Origin: a virus
Strand: one strand, 5' to 3'
DNA length: 64,000 nt
Virus record (IMG/VR): IMGVR_UViG_3300032050_000061
Location: 24,193 to 88,192 of that record
A model generated the notes under the pieces. The model saw nothing but the letters and a program-made list of their open reading frames with translations. It was not told the DNA's origin and ran no database searches. Shown here one piece after another: positions 1-9,234 of the stretch (the first letter of the stretch is position 1; every line of letters starts with the position of its first letter). The translations under genes were made by a program, and so were the position numbers.

Positions 1-2085
1 AGTTTCCTTTGTTTCACCCTTTAATATATCAATAAGGGTTTGCCTCATAAAATCTTTGAATGATTGAGGAAACGATGAACGAACTACATCTAAACCTTTT
101 ACATCTAATCTATCTACCGGAACTCCATTTTCTGCAATAATCCATTGTGCATATCTTTTCTTTGCAATCCATAATCCGGCCCTAGCAACGAATTCTTTTT
201 TAATCTGAAAACGATGTTTATCTTTTGGAACATTTATTAATTTTTCAGATAATATATCATAAAAATTATTGAGATAATCCTGTGTTTCTCCAGCGATACC
301 ATCTACTAATTTAGCAACTTCACTATCTTCCATTTGTTTCCAATTAGGATGCCTATGGTCTAATAATGGAACTGCGGAAAAGAATACTGAATCAGTATCA
401 ATATAAATGTTGTAATCTGCTTCCTTTGTTCCTAACTCTTTATTGTATTTTATATTAGTCATATCGGCGGTGGATTTAATTACCGTTTGACCAGTAATCG
501 TAACCGCTTCCGCATTATCAATATCGTAAAAACGAAATGAAGGTAATCCTAATACACCATAAAGTGAGTTAAGAAGAATTTTTTGAACCAATTGTCTTTT
601 CTTATAAAATGCATATTTTTCTTTATCACCCGCTTCTCCAAATTGCTTTTCTAGCTTTCGGAATTCAACCCTCTTTTGAAACCATTCATCCAATATTGCA
701 GGAATACAACCGATTTTATCATTCCTATAAATTACACCATTTGAAGCAATAGAGTATCCACTATCGTTGAGAAACTCTTTGAACTTTTCTTTTGTAATTT
801 GCTTTCCTTGTATTGAATAAGAATCATCCAATCCCTTTAAGTATCTTTGTATATCCCAATTATCAACCTTACCCATTTTGGTTTCGGGTGATATATTTAA
901 GGTCATAATAATAGATGGATAAAGAGATGTTAAATCCAAGTCATATACCCAATCGTATTTACCAACGATAGGGTCTTTCACATACGCACCAATAAACTTT
1001 TCATCTTTTGCACTCTCATCGATTCCACCGGTTTCTCTCATAGAATCAATCATTCTATCTGAATCCTCTTTCTTCATTTTATTAGGTGCTACTAATCCTC
1101 TTTGGCGTAAGAAACATAAGAGTGCTCCCTCTAATGGTCGTGAAGTGAAAAAAACATCTTCATAGGCAACGTGTCCGGCGTGTGCAATACCTCTACACAA
1201 ATCGATAAATTGTAGCTTCTTATCCATATCTACAATCAACCTAACATCTTCCAAGTTATATTCGATAAACTTTTCTTTATCTTTTTCAAATAACTCATCC
1301 AAGTTTCCGGTGTATTCAACCTTACCTCTACCTAATTCAATCTTTGCGACCGTATCTAATCGGTAGTTGTCTAATTCAGTATAATTGTATTCTTTATATA
1401 GAACTAAATAATCTAATGCCGATACTCCACCAATAAACCATTTTTTTCTATAAGGTGAATAGAATACCTCTCTAATCGGAGATAATCTTTTTGCTTGTCT
1501 TTCACCCAAAAGGTTTTTCAGACGATTAAATAGATAGGGAACGTCAAAGAAATCTATATTCCATCCGGTTATAATTGTTGGGGAAATAGATTCGTATATA
1601 TCTAAAAATTTATTCAGCATCTCCTTTTCAGTATCGAATGGAGCCACTAATCTATTTCCGGATTTGGATGGTTGTATTGTTCGATTCTTGTCTAATACTA
1701 ATACATAATAAAAATCTTCAACTGAATCATGAACAGCGATTGATGTAATTTCGTTTTCTGCCTTTTCAGTATCAGGTAGACCAGAATTCATTTCAACCTC
1801 AATATCAAAAGTAAGAACTTTATGCCCTTCGGAGGGTAAATCTGAATTGGTATATAAATCTACCAATACTCTGGTTATTTCAGGAACATCAGATTCAAAT
1901 AAAGATGAATCTTCTTTTTCGTATTTAAAAACCTTTGTTAATTTATCTCCATATATGGATGTCCATTCACCGTTTACCGCAGGTTTAAAAGCGTAACGTT
2001 GATATGGCATTGTAAAGTATCCCTTTACATCATCCCATATATGGATAGTATTTGTATTTCTTTGGTAGTATATATTTTGATACAT
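1..2085 (-). CDS. 43: DNA polymerase, family B (T4 gp43-like), 3' end cut by window
   Basis: Replicative DNA polymerase of the T4 gp43 type. I translated the frame from the ATG at 2085-2083; it stays open for 695 codons to the window edge, so the C-terminal thumb is missing here (T4 gp43 has about 900 residues). Visible motifs are the 3'-5' exonuclease motif LTFDIEVEM (D94, E96), palm motif A DLTSLYPSII near residue 385, motif B with KILLNSLYGV near residue 505, and motif C YIDTDSVFF near residue 561. The gene follows the thioredoxin gene and has its own host-type promoter (2102-2132), giving a 16-nt leader. No Shine-Dalgarno sequence is visible. The family is certain; the full length is unknown. 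Confidence 0.95.
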   Translation of the reverse strand, partial: MYQNIYYQRNTNTIHIWDDVKGYFTMPYQRYAFKPAVNGEWTSIYGDKLTKVFKYEKEDSSLFESDVPEITRVLVDLYTNSDLPSEGHKVLTFDIEVEMNSGLPDTEKAENEITSIAVHDSVEDFYYVLVLDKNRTIQPSKSGNRLVAPFDTEKEMLNKFLDIYESISPTIITGWNIDFFDVPYLFNRLKNLLGERQAKRLSPIREVFYSPYRKKWFIGGVSALDYLVLYKEYNYTELDNYRLDTVAKIELGRGKVEYTGNLDELFEKDKEKFIEYNLEDVRLIVDMDKKLQFIDLCRGIAHAGHVAYEDVFFTSRPLEGALLCFLRQRGLVAPNKMKKEDSDRMIDSMRETGGIDESAKDEKFIGAYVKDPIVGKYDWVYDLDLTSLYPSIIMTLNISPETKMGKVDNWDIQRYLKGLDDSYSIQGKQITKEKFKEFLNDSGYSIASNGVIYRNDKIGCIPAILDEWFQKRVEFRKLEKQFGEAGDKEKYAFYKKRQLVQKILLNSLYGVLGLPSFRFYDIDNAEAVTITGQTVIKSTADMTNIKYNKELGTKEADYNIYIDTDSVFFSAVPLLDHRHPNWKQMEDSEVAKLVDGIAGETQDYLNNFYDILSEKLINVPKDKHRFQIKKEFVARAGLWIAKKRYAQWIIAENGVPVDRLDVKGLDVVRSSFPQSFKDFMRQTLIDILKGETKET

Positions 2086-2101
2086 CGTAACTTTTAATTA
2101 G

Positions 2102-2132
2102 CAAATATAATAATAATTTTTGAAATCTCCAA
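2102..2132 (-). promoter_or_regulatory. Host-type promoter for DNA polymerase
   Basis: On the coding strand TTGG (2132-2129), exactly 19 nt, then TATATTTG (2109-2102). This matches the Bacteroidetes pattern of a -33 TTG element and a -7 TAnnTTTG element. It lies 16 nt before the polymerase start codon, in the short gap after the thioredoxin gene. It is one of eight sites in the window with the same spacing. Confidence 0.75.
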
Positions 2133-2137
2133 CTGAA

Positions 2138-2398
2138 TTAGAGATTTTCATTAATTGCATTAGTATATGCTAATTTTGATTGAACTCCACTAAATCTACT
2201 TACTTCCACACCATTTTTTTCAATAACAACAGTCGGAACTGAACGAACTCCGTATTGAGCTGCTAATTCAAAGTTTTCATCAACATCTATATCTTCGAAC
2301 TTTACATTAGAATAACCACTTTTCACTTCTTCAAAAACTGGCTTTAAGGCTTTGCATGGCCCACACCAACTTGCACTAAATTTTTTTACACTAATCAT
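2138..2398 (-). CDS. Thioredoxin
   Basis: Small cytoplasmic thiol-disulfide oxidoreductase of 86 residues with the canonical active site WCGPC at residues 11-15 and the cis-proline loop VPTVV near residue 54. It is about 20 residues shorter than bacterial thioredoxin at the N-terminus, typical of phage glutaredoxin/thioredoxin-size proteins. It lies directly after nrdA, in the same transcriptional direction and with a 19-nt gap. The likely job is to re-reduce the C-terminal cysteine pair of the phage ribonucleotide reductase. The start ATG at 2398 has an AT-rich, SD-less upstream region. Identity is secure; pairing with NrdA is inferred from adjacency. Confidence 0.93.
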   Translation of the reverse strand: MISVKKFSASWCGPCKALKPVFEEVKSGYSNVKFEDIDVDENFELAAQYGVRSVPTVVIEKNGVEVSRFSGVQSKLAYTNAINENL

Positions 2399-2417
2399 AT
2401 TATTTTATTTTAATTTA

Positions 2418-4199
2418 TTAACCTTCACAACTTACACACTCTGGATCCATTGCCTTTGCCGCTATATCACCTCTTAATACCGATTCGGTTCTCATATAGT
2501 AAAGTGTTTTAACACCTTGTTTCCATGCTTCCAAATGAACTTGATTAACCCATTTTGGTTCTGCGGTTGCAGGAAATGCTAAATTTAGAGAAACTGCTTG
2601 GTCGATGTATTGTTGTCTCACACCTGCTTGTCTTACTAAATCCAATTGATTAATTTCTTTAAATGTTTTGAATACATCTTTTACTGAACTACATCGATGT
2701 GCCCTTTCATCAATTGATACTTCTTTACACTCAACTAATTTATCACCTGAAAAACACCAATCATCTAAAAAATCCAATCCTTGTACCGAACCTCCATCTG
2801 CAAGAATTTGATCCCATACTTCTTTATTGTTTTTACCAATCTTACGAAGCACTCTTTCCAATTCAGGATTTTTTCTAATAAATGTTCCTTTTGAAGTTTG
2901 TTCGGTGAATACATTTGCTGCCCACGGCTCAATACCACTACTTACATTACCACTTAATTTTGAGTTTGATACAGTCGGTGCTACTGCTCTTAAATGTGTA
3001 TTACGGAATCCACTCTCTCTACACCAAAGAGGTTCTCCATATTCTGCTGCCAAATCTCTACTTGCACTCTCACTTTCTATTTTCATTTGTGAGAAAATCT
3101 TACGAGTTTCAAATTGGGCTTGTAATCCTTCAAATGGTATTCCCTTTTGTTGTAGGTAAGTATGCCACCCTAATACACCTAATCCTAAGGCTCTGCCTCT
3201 TTCTGCTGAACGAACTGAATTTTCAAAACCTTTCATATTCTTAGCTCTTTGTAAGAACTCCTCCAATACACCATCTAAGAAGATAGTAGATGTATAAACT
3301 AAATCAGTATCTTTCCATTCATCGTACTTTGCTAAGTTTAAGGAACTCAAACAACAAACGAATGAATGTTGCTCATCGGTATGTAATACAATCTCTGAAC
3401 AAATGTTAGTCATGTGAACTTTTAAACCATTCTTTTTGTACATTTCAGGATTTGCTTTGTTCACATTTCCTTTGTACATAATGTAAGGTTCTCCAGTTGC
3501 TTTTCTTTTCTGAAGTAATTTACCCCATTTTCTTCTTGCTTCCGGATCTCCTTCTTCTAATTTTTTCATAAACTTATCACTCACTACTACACATTGGTGT
3601 AAGTTAAGTGATTGACGGTTTACATCACCCTTTGGTTCTCTAATCTCTAAAAAATCATCAAAATCTTTATGTTCGATTTTTATGTTCACCGATGCCGCAC
3701 CTCTACGAACCGCTCCTTGATTAGTTGCTAAGATGGTAGAATCGTATATTTTTGCAAATGGTACAATACCATCGGATGTTCCATTACCGGTGATTTTAGA
3801 ACCCGCAGGTCGTATCATATTGATTCCAATACCAACACCACCACCATGCTTTGCCAACAACATCAACTCTAAATTCTTTGAACCAATCTCATAGATACTA
3901 TCACCCACATCAATACCAAAACATGAAATAGGCAATCCTCTATCAGTACCAGTATTTGATAGTACTGGTGTAGCTAAACACAACCATCCTTTCCAAATGT
4001 AATCAAAAAATTTTGTTGCCAATTGTGGTTTCTCTAATCTTTTGGCTACCGCAGTAGCAACTCTCCAATATGCATCTTTTGGTTTTTCTCCTGCCTGCAA
4101 ATATGTTTTAGATATAGTCTTTACATAAATCTCATTATTTCCCCAAGATGGAAAATCAACATCTACCTCCCAACCGAGTTCTTCGCCGTAATTCTTCAT
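2418..4199 (-). CDS. nrdA: Ribonucleoside-diphosphate reductase, class I alpha subunit
   Basis: Catalytic subunit that reduces ribonucleotides to deoxyribonucleotides for phage DNA synthesis. Active-site elements are the redox pair C93 (PISCFG) and C283 (CCLSSLNL), the radical-cysteine loop NICSE (N265, C267, E269), the tyrosine pair in LYYMRT near residue 570, and the C-terminal shuttle cysteines CVSCEG. With 593 residues it is far shorter than E. coli or T4 NrdA (about 755). The N-terminal ATP-cone is missing: the catalytic barrel starts within the first 90 residues. Overall-activity control by ATP/dATP through this domain is therefore probably lost. It sits between nrdB (21-nt gap) and thioredoxin in one operon. 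Confidence 0.95.
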   Translation of the reverse strand: MKNYGEELGWEVDVDFPSWGNNEIYVKTISKTYLQAGEKPKDAYWRVATAVAKRLEKPQLATKFFDYIWKGWLCLATPVLSNTGTDRGLPISCFGIDVGDSIYEIGSKNLELMLLAKHGGGVGIGINMIRPAGSKITGNGTSDGIVPFAKIYDSTILATNQGAVRRGAASVNIKIEHKDFDDFLEIREPKGDVNRQSLNLHQCVVVSDKFMKKLEEGDPEARRKWGKLLQKRKATGEPYIMYKGNVNKANPEMYKKNGLKVHMTNICSEIVLHTDEQHSFVCCLSSLNLAKYDEWKDTDLVYTSTIFLDGVLEEFLQRAKNMKGFENSVRSAERGRALGLGVLGWHTYLQQKGIPFEGLQAQFETRKIFSQMKIESESASRDLAAEYGEPLWCRESGFRNTHLRAVAPTVSNSKLSGNVSSGIEPWAANVFTEQTSKGTFIRKNPELERVLRKIGKNNKEVWDQILADGGSVQGLDFLDDWCFSGDKLVECKEVSIDERAHRCSSVKDVFKTFKEINQLDLVRQAGVRQQYIDQAVSLNLAFPATAEPKWVNQVHLEAWKQGVKTLYYMRTESVLRGDIAAKAMDPECVSCEG

Positions 4200-4219
4200 A
4201 AATTTAATTCTTAATTTTT

Positions 4220-5233
4220 TTAAAATATATCATCCCAATTTTCACCTTCACCTGCTTTACTATAATCAGTAGGTCTGATAGCAAAGAAATCAGTATGTGT
4301 CACACCTCCTGTTAAATGGTAGAACCAATCTAATTGAGATGCCTTTTTTTCGGTGTATTCAAAATAGCCATCGCCACCTTTAATTGGGTTATATCCTAAC
4401 TCTCCTAATTTTTCATTAATTCTTTTTGTAATGAATTCTTTTAGGTCATCTGCTTTAAGGTTTTCTAAATCACCCATTTCAAAAATCTTATCAATAAATT
4501 TGTGTTCTAAATCTCTAATTATTTCTGCTGCTTTGTAGATATCAACTTTTGCTTCTTCTAACAATTCAGGATACTCACTACACATGTGTCTGAATAATTG
4601 ACAACCCATCTTCGAATGCAGTGATTCATCTCTAACACTCCACTTCATTTGTTGTCCAATTCCTTTTAGTAAGTTTCTCATTTGGAAACTATAAAGAACT
4701 GCGAATGAAGAATATAATGCCACACCTTCTGCAAATGCCGAAAAGATGGCCAATGAACGAGCAACTTCAATTCTTGCTTTTGGATTAGTTTTTAAATCTT
4801 CCGGTGTCCAATCAGCAGTTGTATTAGTCAATAGTTCAAATCTTTCCTTCATCGCTTCATCGTGTAGGAAACCTTCGAAATCATCTAATCCTAATGTTTC
4901 ATTAAGATATGAATATGCTACTGAATGTATTGTTTCTTGCGAACCAAACGCCATTGCCATTTGTCTAATCTCATGCTTTGGAAACCATTTGGTAACCATG
5001 CCTGTCCAATAATCGGATACGGCACATTCGGTTTGAGCAAATCCTAAAAGGATGTTACCAACTAAATGTTTTTCTTCTTTTGTTAAATTTTCATTCCAAT
5101 CCTTCACATCCATCTGCATAGGGATTTCGGTATGTAACCAAAAAGCCTGCATTTGCTTCAACCAACCTTCGGTATAGTATTCTGGATATTCAAATGGTTT
5201 AAATGGAATTCTTTCGGTAAATAATTTGCTCAT
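4220..5233 (-). CDS. nrdB: Ribonucleoside-diphosphate reductase, class I beta subunit
   Basis: Radical-generating subunit of 337 residues with a ferritin-like fold. Metal-ligand motifs are visible: an E in FAQTECAVSDYW, the ExxH of SQETIHSVAY, the glutamate in AFAEGVALYSSF, and the ExxH of RDESLHSKMG. The tyrosine four residues after the first ExxH histidine (HSVAY) matches the radical-carrying Tyr122 position of E. coli, so this looks like a standard tyrosyl-radical enzyme. It lies immediately before nrdA. The 96-nt gap upstream (5234-5329) contains no clear promoter, so it is probably read through from the methyltransferase gene. Confidence 0.95.
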   Translation of the reverse strand: MSKLFTERIPFKPFEYPEYYTEGWLKQMQAFWLHTEIPMQMDVKDWNENLTKEEKHLVGNILLGFAQTECAVSDYWTGMVTKWFPKHEIRQMAMAFGSQETIHSVAYSYLNETLGLDDFEGFLHDEAMKERFELLTNTTADWTPEDLKTNPKARIEVARSLAIFSAFAEGVALYSSFAVLYSFQMRNLLKGIGQQMKWSVRDESLHSKMGCQLFRHMCSEYPELLEEAKVDIYKAAEIIRDLEHKFIDKIFEMGDLENLKADDLKEFITKRINEKLGELGYNPIKGGDGYFEYTEKKASQLDWFYHLTGGVTHTDFFAIRPTDYSKAGEGENWDDIF

Positions 5234-5329
5234 CTTTAAAACTTTGTTTTGTTATTAAGGTAAGAATAAATAGGATATATACCGTAAAAAATTTTAGGTT
5301 CTTTAGAAAATTTTTTCATTAATATTTCT

Positions 5330-6388
5330 TTAGTTTTTTTTGTTAAAAATAAAGATAGGTTCGTATTTTATACCCTTCCCAGCAATACTGGATAATGCAA
5401 GTTTTATTGTTTTTTCTAATACAAATCCTTCTTCTTCCGCTACTCTAATCGTTTCACTTTCTATATCTTTATGTTTAGGAGTATTTGCTATATTTAATAA
5501 CATTTTACCCCCACTTTTTAAGCCAATATGACAATTTGCCATAGTTTGTTTTAAAAATCCATCCACCCATAAATGTGGTGTAGGGTATTTTTTATATGAT
5601 TGGGTTTCCTCATCACTATATTTTTCAGTATCGAAATAAGGTGGTGAAGTAAAACACAAATCTAATGAATCTTTTTCTGGTACGAATACTTCCGAACCTA
5701 ATTGGTGGAGTATAACATTTTTACCATAAAAATTTAGGTCTTTATTTAATTTACCTAATCCCTCATAAGTTTTACCGCTAGGATCAGTTCCTATATACGT
5801 TTTACAATTACTCGTTAGGAATCCAATTAATCTACCTCCCCATCCACAACTCATATCCCACACGGTCTCCCCACCATAGTTATTATATATCCATTTAGCA
5901 GCCGAAGGTCTGAAATTACTGACAGTTTGGTTGCCACCATATATTTTGAAATTTTGTCTTAAACGATTTAGGGTAAATTTACCATCACTATGTTTAAGAT
6001 GCCAATTCCAAGTCTTTCTAATAATTTCTTTGAACTTACTATCATCATTCCAATAATCAATTGGTTTCATTTTACTATTACCACATTGAACATCTATCCA
6101 ATGGGGAAAATAACTCCATGCCAATCCTAAACAATGCATTGTTTGGTCAATATAACCATCTTTAAATAAAGTTGATTCATCAAACTCACTTAAAGATTTC
6201 ATATCACCAATCATATTATCGGTGGTTGAATGGTAGTGAGGAAATCCTTTTTTTCGATGATACTTAAAAATTATATCTAATGCTGATTGAACATCATCTA
6301 TTTCTTTTATATTTTGAGTTATTCTTTCATACTCTAAATCTAACTCATCCCATTCTATAAACTTAGCAAAAGTATTATAGTTTATCAT
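5330..6388 (-). CDS. DNA methyltransferase (TSPPY type)
   Basis: SAM-dependent DNA amino-methyltransferase candidate of 352 residues. A glycine-rich SAM loop (VWDMSCGWGGRLIGFL) precedes the catalytic motif CFTSPPYF about 60 residues later; (S/T)PPY is typical of N4-cytosine or N6-adenine methylation. The order motif I then motif IV differs from the other methyltransferase at 6673-7833, so the two are not recent duplicates. The N-terminal 150 residues resemble no domain I can name and may be the target-recognition part. The gene overlaps its upstream neighbour by 14 nt. It could protect phage DNA against restriction or create a hypermodification intermediate; the substrate cannot be read from the sequence. 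Confidence 0.8.
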   Translation of the reverse strand: MINYNTFAKFIEWDELDLEYERITQNIKEIDDVQSALDIIFKYHRKKGFPHYHSTTDNMIGDMKSLSEFDESTLFKDGYIDQTMHCLGLAWSYFPHWIDVQCGNSKMKPIDYWNDDSKFKEIIRKTWNWHLKHSDGKFTLNRLRQNFKIYGGNQTVSNFRPSAAKWIYNNYGGETVWDMSCGWGGRLIGFLTSNCKTYIGTDPSGKTYEGLGKLNKDLNFYGKNVILHQLGSEVFVPEKDSLDLCFTSPPYFDTEKYSDEETQSYKKYPTPHLWVDGFLKQTMANCHIGLKSGGKMLLNIANTPKHKDIESETIRVAEEEGFVLEKTIKLALSSIAGKGIKYEPIFIFNKKN

Positions 6389-6680
6389 TTAACTCATCTT
6401 CAAATTTGCTTATAATAATCGGTGATATGTCTTCCCCATCGTCATTTGTAATTTTTAATCCTATTACATTGTATGAAAGGTATTCAACTGCCAATTCTTC
6501 GGAAAGTTGGTGGTCTTTTATAAGAATATCTACCATTGATTTATAATCATATATAATTTTTTTAGAATCAACATCATATCCTAATATAGCATTATCAAAA
6601 TAATCTAATATAGCCATTCCAGCACATATTTCATCAACTAATCCAATTTTATTTTCCATATTACGTTTGTTATTATCCAA
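6375..6680 (-). CDS. Hypothetical protein between two DNA methyltransferases
   Basis: Not recognised. It encodes 101 residues, acidic overall, with no cysteine pair, signal peptide or transmembrane stretch beyond one Cys near the N-terminus. The middle contains DYFDNAILGYDVDSKKIIYDY, suggesting a small alpha/beta fold. It overlaps both neighbours: by 8 nt at its start with the upstream methyltransferase and by 14 nt at its end with the downstream one, so it is translationally coupled to both. A second in-frame ATG (residue 8) is an equally good start. The context suggests an accessory to DNA modification, but nothing in the sequence proves it. Confidence 0.6.
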   Translation of the reverse strand: MDNNKRNMENKIGLVDEICAGMAILDYFDNAILGYDVDSKKIIYDYKSMVDILIKDHQLSEELAVEYLSYNVIGLKITNDDGEDISPIIISKFEDELNDKL

Positions 6681-7833
6681 AAAATTTATTTACCGTTTCT
6701 TTTAATTTAGGGGTTACTTCTACTTTTTTACCTTTTTCTTCTTTGTATGGATTGCCGATTTCGTAATCTATTCTAGTCTCTGCAATTTGAAAATATTCTT
6801 TTTCTCTTTCAATGCCAATGAAGTCAAATCCACCTCTTACTGCCGCTTTACCAGTTGAACCACTACCCATAAACGGGTCAAGAGTTGTTCCACCATTTGG
6901 TGTTACTAAACGGATTAGGTATAACATTAAATCAGTTGGTTTTACGGTTGGGTGTGTATTATCACCTCCTTCATTTCTATCACCCTTTGATGCTTTCGGG
7001 CAATAAAAGAAGCGTGATGCGGCTTCATATTGTTCATCTAATATCTTACCTGCTTCTTCATCAAAGATTACATTAGCAGGAAATCTACCAGTTGGATTAT
7101 AGTTTTGTGGTTTTAACATTGAGTAATCGCCATAGATTTGGTTTGAACCCATTGTGCTACCGAAATCAGCGTGTTGGTTTTTGTTAATGCTCTCTGCTTT
7201 ATCAGCTTCACTTACAAAATCAATTCTACTATCATCTATGTTTACACCACCGACACCCCATTCTAATACATTACCTGCTACGTTACCCTTGAAAGGTTTT
7301 CTTGCCATTACTATTGGTTCGTGTGCGGGTTTTAATGCAGTTCCCCATCCCTCCCATTCGTTATTTATAATTTGTTGTGTAGTATCATTCTCTATATCTG
7401 AACTAAACATTCTACCTTTTTTATAATCAATTTGACCGGTTGGTTTATAATCGTTACCCATTCTTGCTTCACGTAAGGCCTTTGGATTTGATTTGCCGGT
7501 CTTTTCTAATGCATCTACTGCTTTACCGATGTTATGTGATTTTGGAAACCCACTACCATATATCCACATAATCTGGTCTCTAATCTCAAACCCTGCATCT
7601 TCAATCCTTACTGCCATTCTGTGATAAGTTCTACTACCTGCGAATGATAATAAGTGTCCGCCTGGCTTTAATACCCTCATACACTCTTCCCATATAGCCT
7701 GTGAGGGAACATCGTAATCCCATTTCTTTCCCATAAAGGAAAGTCCGTATGGTGGGTCTGTAACAATTGAATCAATAGAGTTATCTTCTAATTCTTTTAG
7801 TTTATCTAAACAATCTCCTAATAGTAATTTCAT
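6673..7833 (-). CDS. Site-specific DNA methyltransferase, DPPY type (beta-class order)
   Basis: Amino-group DNA methyltransferase of 386 residues. The catalytic motif TDPPYGLSF sits at residues 27-35, and the SAM-binding motif DPFMGSGSTGKAA lies near residue 315, close to the C-terminus. That IV-TRD-I order is that of beta-class enzymes (such as CcrM/HinfI relatives), which methylate adenine-N6 or cytosine-N4. The roughly 250 residues between the motifs would hold target recognition. No restriction endonuclease lies next to it, so it is an orphan enzyme. It starts 4 nt after the helicase stop and overlaps the next small gene by 8 nt, placing it firmly in the replication operon. Confidence 0.9.
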   Translation of the reverse strand: MKLLLGDCLDKLKELEDNSIDSIVTDPPYGLSFMGKKWDYDVPSQAIWEECMRVLKPGGHLLSFAGSRTYHRMAVRIEDAGFEIRDQIMWIYGSGFPKSHNIGKAVDALEKTGKSNPKALREARMGNDYKPTGQIDYKKGRMFSSDIENDTTQQIINNEWEGWGTALKPAHEPIVMARKPFKGNVAGNVLEWGVGGVNIDDSRIDFVSEADKAESINKNQHADFGSTMGSNQIYGDYSMLKPQNYNPTGRFPANVIFDEEAGKILDEQYEAASRFFYCPKASKGDRNEGGDNTHPTVKPTDLMLYLIRLVTPNGGTTLDPFMGSGSTGKAAVRGGFDFIGIEREKEYFQIAETRIDYEIGNPYKEEKGKKVEVTPKLKETVNKFFG

Positions 7834-7836
7834 AAC

Positions 7837-9198
7837 TTACCCCATATTATCTACATATTTTTTATGCAGTAGTTGTTTTTGTAAAAGTTCTCCATTCTTA
7901 GCTTCTTTACTAGCGATGATTCCATTTGGAGAATTATTTGCATATACTTCTATAATACCTTTATTAGTGTTCATCTTTGCAGGAAATGTCATACCATCTT
8001 GCCCAAATCGGTTTTTCATAATGTGAAAACGAGCCGTATCATTTAGTTTATCGGTATCCTTTCTACTAACTGATATAATTAAATCGGCATTCATTACCTT
8101 TGCGTATGAATCTGCAATCTTATCTGCCTGAATTACTTCGGAATCAATTGCACTTCTATTTGTTTGCGATGCAGTCCAAATTGGTATTTGATACTCACCA
8201 CTTAAAGCTCTTAAATCAATATAAATCCCCCCCTGCTCAGCGTAATCAGAATTATTTTTTGAATTAGTTGATACCAATAAATCTGCATAATCTATAATAA
8301 TTAAATCTGGTTGAAACTTTGTTTGCCTAACCATATCAACGTGCGCAGCAATTGTATTGGCGGTAATACCTTTTGGTGGATAGTATTTAATAATCAATCC
8401 TCCTTTTAGTTTATCTACCTTTTCTCTGATTTCATCTTTATGTTCTTTTAAATCAGCTGATGGTATAGATGTGAAAATAGTATCATATCTCTGCCCAACA
8501 TAATTTTGTGTAAGTTCCAAAGTGTAATGTAATACATTTTTACCTTGTCTTACCGCTTCCGCTCCTATATGTGATAATACCCAAGTCTTACCAACACCGG
8601 AAGGTGCTACAATAACTCCTAATTCACCTGGCCCCAATCCTCCATCGGTCAATTCATCAATAACATCCCAATTTGTAGCAACGGTTCTCCTATTTACTTC
8701 TTCAAAACGAGCTTCAAGTTCTTCTTTATAATCCAATCCCAAATCAGCAGTCTGCCCAACTTTAACGGCATCCCTAACCATTTTTTCAATCTTTTCAAAT
8801 TGACCGGTTTTTAATAATTCAACTGAATTTAGGATTACATTTTTAAAGTTTTGGTTTTTACAAAATGTTACAAATTCAGTTTTTACCCATTCTTTATCAG
8901 AATGTTGTGTGTTTTGATACACTGCCTTTAATTGCCCAACTACATTTTGTTGTAATGTATTATCGGATATTTTTTGAACTTCGGTTTTAAAGAAATCGGT
9001 AGTTGGAATGTTTTTGTATTTGTGAAAATACTTCTTTGTTAAATCAACAATCCATTTATTCGTATCTGCTTCAAAATATTTTGTTTCTAATATATCGGAT
9101 ACTTGTTCTAAAAAAGTTCTATCAACAACTAAATTAGCTACAACCTTTGTTTGGTAACTTTGACCATATTTTGATAGATTATCTACAGCTTCACTCAT
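7837..9198 (-). CDS. 41: Replicative DNA helicase (T4 gp41 / DnaB-like)
   Basis: Hexameric 5'-3' replication fork helicase of 453 residues, matching T4 gp41 in size. A helical N-terminal domain is followed by a RecA-type ATPase with the Walker A motif APSGVGKTW at residues 198-206, a DnaB-family H1a region (VLHYTLELTQNYVGQRYD), the Walker B strand LIIIDYADLL, and a later PIWTASQTNR motif. It has its own host-type promoter at 9203-9233, whose -7 element ends only 4 nt before the ATG, so the mRNA may be leaderless. No primase gene is visible in the window. Confidence 0.93.
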   Translation of the reverse strand: MSEAVDNLSKYGQSYQTKVVANLVVDRTFLEQVSDILETKYFEADTNKWIVDLTKKYFHKYKNIPTTDFFKTEVQKISDNTLQQNVVGQLKAVYQNTQHSDKEWVKTEFVTFCKNQNFKNVILNSVELLKTGQFEKIEKMVRDAVKVGQTADLGLDYKEELEARFEEVNRRTVATNWDVIDELTDGGLGPGELGVIVAPSGVGKTWVLSHIGAEAVRQGKNVLHYTLELTQNYVGQRYDTIFTSIPSADLKEHKDEIREKVDKLKGGLIIKYYPPKGITANTIAAHVDMVRQTKFQPDLIIIDYADLLVSTNSKNNSDYAEQGGIYIDLRALSGEYQIPIWTASQTNRSAIDSEVIQADKIADSYAKVMNADLIISVSRKDTDKLNDTARFHIMKNRFGQDGMTFPAKMNTNKGIIEVYANNSPNGIIASKEAKNGELLQKQLLHKKYVDNMG

Positions 9199-9202
9199 AG
9201 AA

Positions 9203-9233
9203 CAAATATAGAGTTTAAATTTTAAATTTCCAA
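9203..9233 (-). promoter_or_regulatory. Host-type promoter for helicase operon, near-leaderless
   Basis: TTGG (9233-9230), 19 nt, TATATTTG (9210-9203). The -7 element is followed by four bases and then the helicase ATG. In Bacteroidetes transcription starts a few bases after this element, so the start would fall within a few bases of the ATG. Confidence 0.75.
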
Positions 9234-9234
9234 A

